From Cyclaneusma minus (Eukaryota > Ascomycota > Leotiomycetes > Marthamycetales > Marthamycetaceae): DNA of 64,000 nucleotides. Positions 1-12,415 of the stretch are shown here, piece by piece. The notes under the pieces were generated by a model. It was given only the letters and a program-made list of their open reading frames with translations. It did no database searches and had not been told where the DNA came from. The first letter of the stretch is position 1. Every line of letters begins with the position of its first letter. The translations under genes and the position numbers were made by a program. The stretch lies in the NCBI GenBank assembly GCA_037179335.1, contig JAKZHN010000028.1, forward strand, positions 62,001 to 126,000, given 5' to 3'.

Positions 1-3000
1 ATTGTCCTTATTGGCTTGCATATACCATTTTAGTTTTCGCGTATGCCTTTTTTATAAATACCGGAAAATTAATATAGCGGCGGCTTATTTTAAATAATTA
101 ATTTTAGAATTTCTTTAATTGTTTTGCCTTTTTTTTCTTTTATATACGTATTATACGCTTTTTGCAATAATAGTATATTAATTTTTAAATGCATTTTTAA
201 TTTTAGATTCTTTTTTATTTTTTTAGCAAATTTTAAAACCTTTTATTTATTTTAATAATTTTGTTTTTTTAGCAATTATATTGGATTTTATTAAAGGCTT
301 TATTTATATAAAGCAGGTTTTTCCGCTTCTATTAGGCTTTGCTTTTATTGCTTTTATATAGGTTTTTTAATATACGCCCTTTTGCCGAAAATCAGATTTT
401 TCTTTGTTTTTTTTTTAATATTATAGCCTTTAATAATAGTTTTCCCTGCAAGCTTTAAAGCTTTATTACAGATAATTAAGCCTTGTATAATAAAGATTTT
501 AATTATAATTATAATAATAGCAATGCTAAATTCGCAATCCCGCTATAAGATTTGAATTGCGTTTTTACCAAAAGCTTTTTCACGCTTTAAATCCGCATTT
601 ATATTTAATATATATAGAATTTTTTTGTAAATTGTTTCCGCAATACTTTCAACATTTATAACTAGGCCGCAAATAATTTTAAATACAAATATTATTGTAA
701 TAATTATAAGCCCTTTTATTATATAATAAATTTATATTTTGCTTTTTTTATTTTTTTTCGCCAATTAATTTATTATTTTGCAAATTCCCGCTGTTTAATT
801 TTTGTATTTAATATAATTTATAATGCCTTGATATTTTACCGTTATTGCTATATTAAAGTTTAGGCCTTTTTTTAAAAAATTAATATGCCAATTTATAATA
901 ATAATTTAATTTAATTGAAAAATAATATAAAAACTATTGGGATTGTTTTCCATTTGAAAATATAAAAATTATAAATTGAATATATACAAATTGGGGTTTA
1001 AAAACATTATAGGTTTTTTAATTTTATTAATTGGTTTTATTTTATATAATATTTATTTTTAATTAAATTATTTAATATATAAAATCTATAGCTTTTATTT
1101 GTATATTTTATAGTCTTTAATTAAATTAAATTTATTAATTGATTTTCGAATTTTTAATTTGATTTTTTTATAAAATATAATATAATTTAATTTAATTTAA
1201 AAAATTAAAAAATAATTAAATCTATATTTTTATATTTTGAATATTTTTATTTTTGCTTTTGCTTAATATTGCATATAATTGGGCATTTTCTATTTAAATA
1301 TAAAATTGGAATTGGCTTTTAAAGAACAAAAATTGCGCTTTTTTTATAATTCTTTTATTATTATTATAATTTAGCTTTAATACTCTTTTAATAAATTTGC
1401 TTAAAATTATTAGGGTATTTTCAATTTGTTTTTAGATTAATATTTGGTTTTAATTTCGATTCTAGTTTTTTTAATATATGCAAAATATAAATTGTATTTT
1501 TTTATTTTTTTTATATACTATAATTCTTTTCATTTCATATTTTTAATTAGTTTTCAAACTTATAGAATTTATGAAGTATAATTTATATATATTATTTTAG
1601 AATATTTAATAAATTCTAAAAAACTAATATAGAAAGTATTATATAATTTTTTAATTAAAAGTTAAATAATAAATTTAAATTTAAATTTTTTAATAATAGA
1701 AAAAAGGCCTATATAAACTTTTTCGCTAATTTCCCGGCTTTAAAGCATATATTTTTAATAAATAGAAAAATCCAATTTCTTTTATTAAAATTTATATTTT
1801 TATATTGTTTTATATATTGCTTTATATATTTATTAATAGCATTTTTCCAATTTTTATAATAGCGTATATTTGCTATATTAATTTTCTCTTTTTTTATTAG
1901 GCATTTTAATTTTTATAAATTATATAGAAAACTTAACGCTAATTTGCAAATAATATTATATATTATAGAAAAATGTATTTATTGTTTTATATTATTATAA
2001 GCAAATTTTACTATAGCCAATTAAATTATTTAATTTATATTTTTATTATTATAGCAATATTATATATAAATTTTTGAAATTTAATTTACTTGCTTTATTT
2101 GCCTATTTATTTAAAAATAAAATAAAATATTGTATTTGTATATTATATAAAATTTGTGGCAAAAGGCTTTTTATAATATATTAATAAATACAAAGCTATA
2201 ATTAAATATAATAGTTTTAAAAACAATTATAAAATAAAATAATTTATAAAATAACTTTTTTTATTAAAGCTTTCTTTTATTAAAGGTCGCGTATTAATAT
2301 TTTTAATTATATATATAAATTGCGCAATTTTAATATAAGAATTTATTATTATTAAAATAAAATTTTATAATAAATATATTTATAGCTTATTAATTAAAAG
2401 CAAAAGCTATAGCTAATTATAAAATATATATTGCCGAATTTTATTTCGCTAATAAATATAGTAATTTTATATATAATTTTACATTTTTGCTTTTATATTT
2501 GGCCAATAATATTTGCAATAAATTAAAATTAAAATTTATTTTATTTTAGAATAATTTGCTAATTTGCTATTATAATAAATATATAAAAATTTATTATATA
2601 ATATATTTATTGCAAAAATATATAATTTGCCTTTTTTATATAATATATTGTTTTTGAATTGCCATTATTTATTTTTATATAATGCAAATTAGCTTTGTAT
2701 TTTCGCTATATATTTATTACTTTTTAAATTTTAAAAATAATTATAAATTTTATTTTAATTATTCCGGCTTTTAGATTTTCATAGCTTAAATAAAATACAG
2801 GTTTTTGCCCAAATATTTGCATTTATAATATATATATAAAATATGCAATATTAATTTCCCGGCTTAATAATTTTAATTAAAATGCAATTGCTGCATTTGC
2901 AAAAGCAGCTATATTTTTTAAAAACTATATATTTGATATATAATTAAATAAATAGCAAAGCTTTTATTATAATATTGGCAAAAACCTTTTTAATATTTCT

Positions 3001-4186
3001 ATTTAAGTATTTTTTATTGTTTTTTTATAATTTCAATTATAGAGTAAAAAGTTAACGGGGTTTTTAATTTTTGCAATATATTTAGTATTAAAACTATAGA
3101 ATTTTAATTTTGTAATTCATTTTGCTTAATATTTATTAAACTTTTTCGTATTTATAAAATAGTATAAATTATTATAATTCAAAAGCATTTAAATTTTATA
3201 ATATATGCCTTTAATATATTGCTTTTAATATTAATTGTTTTTTACAATTGCAAGCAATTTAATATTATATATTTAATATATTAATTTTGCATTTATTAAT
3301 TTATAAAATTAAAAAGCTATTGAATACTAATAATATTGCATTAAAATTTTAAAATTTTTAAATTGCTTTAAAATTCCTAATATTGCAAATTCAAAAGCAT
3401 TATATACAATTTGCAAATATTTTATAAAATTAAAATATTGCAATATTGGGTTATTTGCAAATTTATTTTTAATATATTAAAAAGTTTTTTGCGTTTTTAA
3501 AAGCTATTTAAATAGGCTGTTGTTCTTGCTATTTACGCTATTAATAAATAAATTAATTATAAACAATATAATTTTATTATATTTTAAAATTAATTATTTA
3601 TAAAAATTAATTTATTCCAAAAGTAATTGCAATTTTATATATATAATTGGTATAGGCTATTTTTAAATATCGCGCATTTTTTTCGGCTATATATATATAT
3701 TGTTTTTCCCTATTATAAAATTTTAAAATAAAGTCTTATTTATTTTAAATTTGCATTTGCCTTTTTTTACAAAAAAAAATAAATGCTATATTTATATAGA
3801 TTTAAAATATAGCTAATATATTTGCCAATCTAAATAGCATTGCCAAATATTGAAAATAGCTATATTTGATATAAAATGCTATTTTTTATTTATTTTCCTT
3901 TTATATATAAATTTTATAATATGCATTTTTAAAATTCAATTTAATAAAAAATTTGGCTTCTCCCAATTTAATTTAAAATTTATTAATTAAAAAAAATACA
4001 TAGCAATTTTAATAATAATATTATTCAATTTCCTATAATTAATATATAAGCGCAAGCTATTGTTTTTTTTTAAATATAAATAATATAAAAATTACTTTCA
4101 GGCTTTTTAATTTGCAAATTCAGCCTTTTGCTAGTATATTAATGAAATATTTTTTTAGCGTAATTAACTGCTTTTTAAATAATTTT

Positions 4187-4462
4187 CAGTATTGACCCAA
4201 ATACGGCTGACCAAAAAGCATAGACTTAGTAAGTATGATACCTAGTAGGTTAGTGCGCTGAACAACTGAGTCTGCTCCCAGGACCACTTGTTCTAGTCAT
4301 GCAGCGTTGTAAAGAATTGACAAGGCTAGACCTCTCCGAAGGACTCGGATATCAGTAGGAAACTAAGAGCTGAAAGATCTTCATATCTCGCTTGGGAAAT
4401 ACATAGTATATTTCTCGGCTGCAGTATGACCATGACAGCTGTACTGTACCTCTGCAATTTCG
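4187..4462. other. Island of normal base composition inside AT-rich block
   Basis: About 270 bp of balanced composition is set into sequence of extreme AT content, with sharp edges on both sides. It has no open frame of note. It contains short palindromic stretches such as ACAGCTGT. A span from TG (4193) to CA (4456) would give a 264 bp solo-LTR-like unit, but the flanking five bases do not match as a target duplication. It could be an insertion that arrived after mutation of the surroundings, or a single-copy piece that escaped it. Confidence 0.55.
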
Positions 4463-4652
4463 CAATTTCTTTTTTTAATTTTTAATTTTTAAATAATTTG
4501 CTAAATAATTTGCTAAATTATTTTTAAATTATTAGAATTTAGATTGGCCTGGTTTTAAATTGAATGAAAAACAAATGGTTAATTGGATTTGCTTTTATAC
4601 AATATAATTATATTTTTAATTAAAATGCTTTAATTTTAAATTTGCCCAAATT

Positions 4653-4724
4653 AATTTGCATTAATAGGCTAATTTGCATTAATAGGCCAATTTGTATTAA
4701 TAAGTTAATTTGTATTAAGAAATT
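4653..4724. repeat. 18 bp tandem repeat, about four copies
   Basis: Four successive units begin AATTTG(C/T)ATTAATA and are 18 bp apart. The first two units differ at one position and the later two carry C-to-T and G-to-A changes. No function is apparent. Confidence 0.7.
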
Positions 4725-4989
4725 GGCTATTTAATTAGGAAAAACTATTAAATAATTTTTGATATCAAATAAAAAAGGCATTGAATTGCCTTTAATTGCT
4801 AGTATTAATAGCATTTTTATTGGCATTATTAATAGCAATATTATTAGCAAATGTATTGTTATTTCCGCTATTGTCTAAAACGGTTTTTTAATCTGGCACA
4901 AAAATTGCGCTAATAGTATTATTGGAATTAAACTGCTTTGGAATTGGAAAAAATTGGCTTTTAAAATTTTTGCCAAAATTTAATATATT

Positions 4990-5303
4990 ATAATTAATAT
5001 TGAATTTGCGGCTATTTGTTTAAATAATTATTATTTTGCCAAATTATTATTCTTTAAAATAAAAGCGGCTATTTTATTATAATGTTTAAAAATATATTAA
5101 TAAATAAAAATATATTATATATATTTTTTAATTATAAAAAATAGCCGCTGTTTTTTTTAAATAAAAATAGCAGTATTTAAATATTATATATTAAAAGCCT
5201 TGCTTAGCTTTTTTAATAAGCAATGCTTATTTTTTGGGGATTTCTAGCGTATATATTTTATATGGTGCCCGCAGGGCGCCCTCCTCGGCCCCGTGTGACA
5301 ATT
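4990..5303 (-). repeat. Decayed dispersed repeat, copy A (inverted relative to copies B and C)
   Basis: The reverse complement of this segment aligns along about 300 bp with the segment at 7497-7810. The inner end is a GC-rich core (about 5265-5297) and the outer part is AT-rich. Next to the core this copy has lost almost all C and G that copy B retains, the differences being C-to-T and G-to-A. With copy B it forms long inverted repeats around a 2.2 kb interior, which could be terminal repeats of a DNA transposon or two chance insertions of one element. Confidence 0.75.
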
Positions 5304-5979
5304 ATTCAATGTTTTTCAAATAATTTTTATATATTGGATTTTTCTCTAATAGGCAAATATAATAAAATTAATTGCAGCATTTATTCTAATATTATTTATA
5401 TTTAGTTTAAATTAATAAACATCCAATATTAATTAAAAAGCATAAATACATGCATTTAATAATAAAAACACTGCTTTTTCTATTTTTCTAATAACAATGC
5501 GAATTTTACTAGCTATTTTTCTGGCGGAATAAAGTTTTTTTAAAAAAAACTGCTATATATTATGCGGATTTTTATTTTAGGTTTTTTTAAAGTTGAATTT
5601 TTTTTATAATATAAAAATCTGATTAATTTTAAAAAAATATCTTTTATTTTTAAATATATTGATTTTTCACTATTATTTTTTATAATTAATAAACTATAAA
5701 AAGAAATAAATTTAATAAATAAAAAAAACCCCCCGAAAATATTAGACTGCTGGAATGCATTAAAGGTATCGGATTGCTAAAATGCGCGAAAGTTTTTATT
5801 ATTATTTGAAAAATTAATAATAAATTGCCAATTTAATAGCCTTTTTATATTGCTAGCAAATAGCATAAAGCTTTTAAATTGAAATATAAAGAATATTTTT
5901 TTAATCAATATTAAAAGAAATTATAATATTGCAAATAAGGCGATTTCTGCAATTTCAAATAAAACAATTTGCTTAATTA

Positions 5980-6222
5980 AGATATAAAAAATATAAAAAA
6001 TATTTATTTAAAAATTGGCTTTTTTAATATAAAAAATATCGGCTTGGGAGATATAAAACATATCCATTTAAAAATTGGCCTATTTAATATAAAAAATATT
6101 GATTTGAAAAATATAAAAAATATCCATTTAAAAATTGGCCTATTTAATATAAAGGATGCCGGTTTAAAAAATGCAAAAGATATTTGCTTTAAAATTGCCC
6201 TATTTTATAGCGAATTTAAAAT
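5980..6222. repeat. 60 bp tandem repeat, about four units
   Basis: Units repeat with an exact 60 bp period; the segments starting near 6001, 6061 and 6121 align base for base with scattered substitutions, and partial units flank them at both ends. Because 60 is divisible by three, a frame through the array (6044-6262) reads as a degenerate 20-residue repeat containing HLKIGLFNIK. It may be a relic of a repeat-containing coding sequence or a simple minisatellite; the composition gives no basis for calling it a live gene. Confidence 0.8.
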
Positions 6223-6937
6223 AATATTGGAATTTTTAATAAAAATGCTATTTTTAAAATAAAAAATAAATCGGTGCTAGCTAATATTTATATAAAAAAT
6301 ATATTTTGGCATAGTATTTAGCTTTTTAATAAAGAAATTATATTTAATTAATATTAAAATTATAATATTTCAATTATAGAAATTTAAAAATTACTAAAAT
6401 AAAAAGAAATAATATTGTTAAAAAAATGTCTATTTTTTAACATAATTATTCATAGCGATTTTTGCAATTAGAATTTTTATAATTAGCGGCGCTAATTTGA
6501 TATTAGCTAATGTTAATTGCTTTAATTTAAAAAATTAAAATAAAAGCAAATAATATTTTTTGGCAAAGTTTTAATTAATAAAGCCAATTTCAAAATATCC
6601 ATTATTAATTAGAATAATTATAAAAAAAATTATATATTTAGAAAATAATAAAAGATTAATTAGTATTAATTGGGAATATCTATTAAATTATAGCTTTAAT
6701 AGTATATTATTTTTTAAATATTATAGCTATAAAAATGCTATATTAATTTGTAATTAATTTTATAAATTTCTTTAATTGCAATTTAAATTGAAAAATTTTC
6801 ATTTTTTAATTTTTAATTATTATAAATGGCGGCAGGGAAGGCCTGGTTAAAGTTTTTATTTTAATAATAGTTTTTTTTAATTTATAATATAAAAGCAATT
6901 CTAATATTTTTTATAATCATTATTCTTATATTCTCCC

Positions 6938-7015
6938 CGATTACAATTTTAATTTCCGCTATTACGGTTTTTAAATTCGCTATTACAATTTTCAAATTTA
7001 TTCTAACTATTTCTG
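6938..7015. repeat. Short ~21 bp degenerate tandem repeat
   Basis: Units resembling CGCTATTACAATTTTCAAATT recur about every 21 bp for three to four copies. A minus-strand frame across it reads as a seven-residue repeat (IVIANLK, TVIAEIK). No function is evident. Confidence 0.5.
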
Positions 7016-7496
7016 ATATTGGCTTGCTTTTTCTTGCTATAATTTTGAATAATATAGCCAGAAAACTTGCAATAAAAGCACAAATTATAGAATTTGCAAT
7101 ATTTTTATTGCTAATTTTTAAATATATTATGCAAAGCTTTGGAAAATACAAATAAATCTATGAAATTACTATAATTATAATTATAATTATAATTTGCAAT
7201 TATAGCGGCAATTATAGCGACAATTTGCTAAAGCTTATTTAAAATCAATTTAAAATCATTACATTTAGCGGCTTTAATATTAAATAGGCATTTTTTCTTA
7301 AAAAATATTCATTTGCTAATATTTTAAAAATGCTTAATCGATTTATTATAAATAATAGGGCCAAACAGTTTATATAAAAGCTTGATTTTATTGGCCAAAA
7401 TATTTGAAATCCAAATACGGAATTTAGCTATTTTCAATTTAAAAATAAATTGGGCCTAATTAATTATATAGCTATAATTGGATTAAAAAATTGCAA

Positions 7497-7810
7497 AAAT
7501 GTTATACGGGGCCGAGGAGGGCGCCCTGCGGGCACCCCACAAGGCACGTGCGCTAGAGGTGCGCAGGAGGAAAGCGTTGCTTATTAAAAAAGCTAAGCAA
7601 GGCTTTTAATATATAATATTTAAATACTGCTATTTTTATTTAAAAAAGGCAGCAATTATTTTTGATAATTAAGCAATATATATAATATATTTTATTTACT
7701 AATATATTTTTAATTATTATAATAAAATAGCCGCTTTTATTTTAAAAGGCAATAATTTAATAAAATAATAATTATTTAATTTATTAGCTATAAATTTGGT
7801 AATAATTTTA
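7497..7810 (+). repeat. Decayed dispersed repeat, copy B with best-preserved GC-rich core
   Basis: This copy keeps a roughly 70 bp GC-rich core (7507-7577) that includes the palindrome GGGCGCCC, followed by AT-rich sequence shared with copies A and C. It is the least mutated of the three at the core. Its inner end faces copy A. Confidence 0.8.
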
Positions 7811-10800
7811 TTTATAAAGTTTTTATTAAAACTTTTAAAAACCAATTTTGCCCAATTTTAAAAAAAGCTTAATATTAACAGCAATGCTAATAAACTTTAT
7901 AGGCCAAATTAAAAAATCGCATTTAATAAAGGCAATAATGCATTTATTAATGATACTAACAAATATGCTACCAATATTAATAATTAAAGCATTTTAGCTA
8001 AAGGTGCAAATATGCCGTATAAAGGCAAAATTAAGTAAGCTTTTATTTCCGTTTTTAATTTAATTGAAGGCTAAGCAAATTTAAATTTTAGTAGTTTTAT
8101 AGCCGTTTAATAAATTATTTAAAAATTTAAAGCCAAGAAAAAAATTGCAAAATTATAAGCCGAAATTATAATTTTTATTTGCAAATATAATTTATTTAGC
8201 TTAAATTTTCATAATAAGCAATTAATTACCAAAAGATTTTATATACCCAAAACAATTTATATATTAAACATTAAGCTATATTATATATGCAATATATATA
8301 AATATTATAAATAATCTAATTATTTATAAAATTATTTTAATACGCAATTTTATTTTATTTTAAAAAAATATAATTTATATTTGTTGCGCCTTAATTATAT
8401 TTAAAGGCTATATATATATTATATAGCAATACTATTAAATAAATTATAAATTGGAAAAGTTTTTACAAAAAAATAATATTATTAAATATAATAAATATAA
8501 AATAATAGCGTATATTATATACATTAAACTAATTTGCTAAAAGGGCTTAATGTTCTTTTTATAAACTAAAGATTTTGCTTTTTTATATAAGAAATACGCT
8601 TTTTATGTTTTTTAATAATTAATTTTTTTAAGCTTTATAATAATATTAAATAGGATTTTATTTTTTAATAAAGCAATTAATTATAAATTAATATATAATA
8701 TATATTTAATACGGCCGGAAATATTAAGCGTAAAAATAAATTTAATTTCCAATTTAAAGCTAAAAATATGTTTAATATAAATAATTTAAAAAAGCAATAT
8801 GATAATTATAATAAATTATAAAATTTACATAATATTTTAAAAAATAATATAGCAATTTAATATTAATTTAATTGCAAAAGCAAAAAAATAGTTATTATTA
8901 AAATAGAAATTAATAATGCAATTAAAATTAATATCAGCTTTTTTTATATTTTAATTATAATTTTAATAATTATACCCTCGCCAATTGCATTTATAAAAAA
9001 GAATTCAAATTATTAAAAATTCAAATATAAAATTTATACATATAAATAATTTGGTAATAAAGCATATATCTTAAATAATAATTGCTTAATAACTGCAAAA
9101 GAAAAGGCTAATTATATAAAAATGGCTTTAGTTATAATTAAAATTATAATAATTATAATTTAAATAAATATAATTAAGGCCTTTTTATAAAAGCCGCAAA
9201 TAAAACCCCTAATTTTATAAATTATAAATATAAATATAATAATTAGGAGAAAAAGGAAAATTGCTAATAATTGCCTAATTTAATAATTTTTTTATAGGGC
9301 AAAAGCGTATAACAATTAATTGCTTAATTGCAATTAATGTTTAAAATATAATTTTCGTTTTTGCTTTTATTAATGATAAATTAAATAAAACTTTTTTATT
9401 ATTAATATTTATATAAAAAGAGAAATTGGTATATATATATATAATATATATAATATTTATTTGTTTATTAAAAATAAAATAAAAATTAAATAATATTATA
9501 AATTTTTTCTTAAAATTTCTAATAATAAAAATAATATAAAAGATTAAAGCATTAAAATATATAAAATATTTGCGTATTTATATAATTTGCTTTTAAATAT
9601 ATTTTAGCTTAAATAAGCAAATAATAAATATTATAATTGGGCTAAAATTAATTTTATTTATAAATACCAAATTAAATATAAAATTATTATTTAAAATGAA
9701 TTAAATAAATTAAAATGGCTAAGCGCAATAATTTATATTTTAAATATAATAAATAAAAGGTTATTATATATAAAATAATATTTAGCAAAATAAATAAAAA
9801 GCTATTTTTTATAAAAAGTATTATAAATTTAAATAAAAATCTTATTATATATATATTAAATAAAATATTAAAATTTTGGTAAAAGAAAATTCAGTTTTAA
9901 TATATTTTTAAAGCTATAAATTATTAAATATTAAAAATATTTATAAAAAAATTATAATAAAAAATTTATAAAAAATTAGAATAAAAGATTAAAAAAAAAC
10001 TAAGCTATTTTAATAATATTTTTAATGCAATAAAAGCTAATATATTATTTGTATATTTTAATTAGGATTATATTATAAAACCAATATAAATTTATTTTAT
10101 TAATTTATTTATAAGCTATTTAAAAAATAGCTAATTATATTAAAAAAAATATTTTAATAATATATTAATAAATAAAAATTGTAAATTAAAAAGCCTAATA
10201 AAAGCTTTTATATTTTTTATATTTTTTAAAAAAAGAAAAAATTAAATATTCATTATAAAAAATTAAATATTATTATTAGTAAAACTTATTGCTTAGTTTT
10301 TTAAATTAATAAATTTTTAGCTAAATTGAAAAAAGCCAAAACTTTTATTAAATTAAATCTTAAAAATATATATTATAGGATTTATATATAAAAAGAAAAT
10401 AAATAAAAAATAGTATTTTATATAAAATATAGCTATTTTAAATATTTAGTACTATTATTTAAATTGGTAAATATATTAACTATATTTTAAGCTTATATAA
10501 ATATAGCGTTTAGGGAATTTTTAAAAGTTATTATAATGGTTTATTTTAATAATATTTTAATTTATTTGAAGACCCTTAATAAATATAATAAATATATAAA
10601 AGTCGTATTTAAAAAGCTATAAAAATATTGTTTTTTATAAAAAAAAGCAAATATAAATTTGAAATAAATAAGGTTTTATTTTCAAGCTTTATAATATTAG
10701 AAATATATATATATATAATAAATCTTTAATAAATTTTAATATAAAAGAATAAAACTTCAAATAATTCAAATAATTAAATAAAAGCATAAAATTGACCAAT

Positions 10801-11021
10801 AATAAATAGCGCAAATTATATATTAAAATAGAAATTTTAAAAATTAGGCAAGAATAAATTTGAAAATGGTTATTAATAATAGCAAATTAATAAAACCTTA
10901 CCAATTTATACAGGTAAAATAAAAAGCCGAAATTAATAACCAAAGCCAAATATTAAATTACCGAAAAGCAAGAATTTGTATTTAAAAGCTTTGGGACCCA
11001 AAGCTATAAAAAAGGGAATAA

Positions 11022-11290
11022 TTATTATATAGGGCCAAAAAAGGCACTTTGCAAATATTTTATAAAATATATATATTAAAGGTGCGCAAAAAAAAGCATT
11101 GCTTATTAAAAAAGCTAAGCAAGGCTTTTAGCGTATAATATTTAAGCGCTGCCATTTTTATTTAAAAAAGGCAGCGGCTATTTTCTATAGCTAAGCAATA
11201 TATATAATATACCTTTTTTGCCAATTTATTTTTGACCATTATAATAAAAAAAATTATTACTTTGCTTTAAAATATAAAAATATTGCTAAA
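11022..11290 (+). repeat. Decayed dispersed repeat, copy C
   Basis: It lies in the same orientation as copy B and can be aligned to it through the core without gaps for about 75 bp. The differences are almost only transitions: C and G in copy B are T and A here. Downstream it retains some C/G that copies A and B have lost, so each copy was mutated independently. Confidence 0.75.
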
Positions 11291-12237
11291 TCTTTTAATT
11301 TTTATTTAAAATTACAAAATTATTTTTTAAAATATTAAAAAGCATATTTAAAATTTTCCCGGGCTATTTTGCATTATTAGTAAAATTATTAATAATTTAA
11401 TTGAATTTGATTTTGTATTAAATTTTGCAATATTTTCTAAATTGGCTAGCAATATATTAAGTTTTTTATATGTGGAATTAATCTTTTTTATTAATAGCTA
11501 TAATGCATTGAATTTTGAAAAGCTAATTTAAAAAGATTTTTTAATATTTAAAAAATTGGACCTTGTTTTTAGATTTTTTTTTAGAATTTTCAATTTTACG
11601 GCGGGGGTATAGGACAAAAGAATAGGCGTGTATAATATTAAATATTGGCTTTCTTTTATTTACTTTTTAAATATTTATTAATTTCTTTTAATTTATTATT
11701 CCTAATTTGCAATTTAATATTGGCGCTGCTAGTTTAATTTAATATTTTTATTATTAATTTTATTGCTAATATATTGCAAAAACTTATTAAATATAATAAA
11801 AATATATTTAAATTGCGCAATTTTATTTGCAATGCAAATAATAATGTATTTTTTAGCGAATTTATTAATTAATTTAATAATGGGCAAAATTATTTTATTA
11901 ATCCATTTAATAGCTTAAGCAAAATAAAAATAGGATTTTTACAAAATAGCAATAGCAATTGCTGCATAGTTTGCAATAATATTTATAATATTAATAATAA
12001 TTAGAATTTTAAAATTTTAAATTAAATACAAAAGCAAGATTAAATTTAATAAAAGCAAATTTATACAAATTATATTAGCATAATTAAATTATTAAAATTC
12101 GAAATTGGGATTGGGGCTATGCAATACGCTATTATTGCAAAGTAAAAAATTGTATTCGAAATTTGTAAAGATTAAAAATATTTAGAAATTAGGGTTTTCG
12201 AATTAATTAATAAAAGAAATTTATAAATTATTATAGC

Positions 12238-12415
12238 ATGGGGCAAGGATCGCAAATAAGGTTCGAGGTAAATTGATATTGTAAATTGGAAAGGGAAGCT
12301 CTCCAGCCGGATAGGTTTATAAGAATTTTTTTAAAGGTCTACGGCGCTAAGGGGTGCCGGGGGTCACGTGCCGTGCATGTGCGTGCTTGAGGCATTAAGG
12401 CAAATTAATAATGTG
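12238..12415. other. Second GC-richer island in the AT-rich block
   Basis: Two GC-richer patches (about 12238-12315 and 12336-12400) stand out from the AT-rich surroundings. The second contains CACGTG and a run of alternating purine-pyrimidine GTGC steps, and loosely resembles the GC-rich core of copy B without a clear alignment. No reading frame or RNA was recognised. Confidence 0.45.

Noticed and set aside
5960..7015. CRISPR-like array
   Set aside because: The repeats are contiguous tandem units without unique spacers, and the host is a eukaryote.
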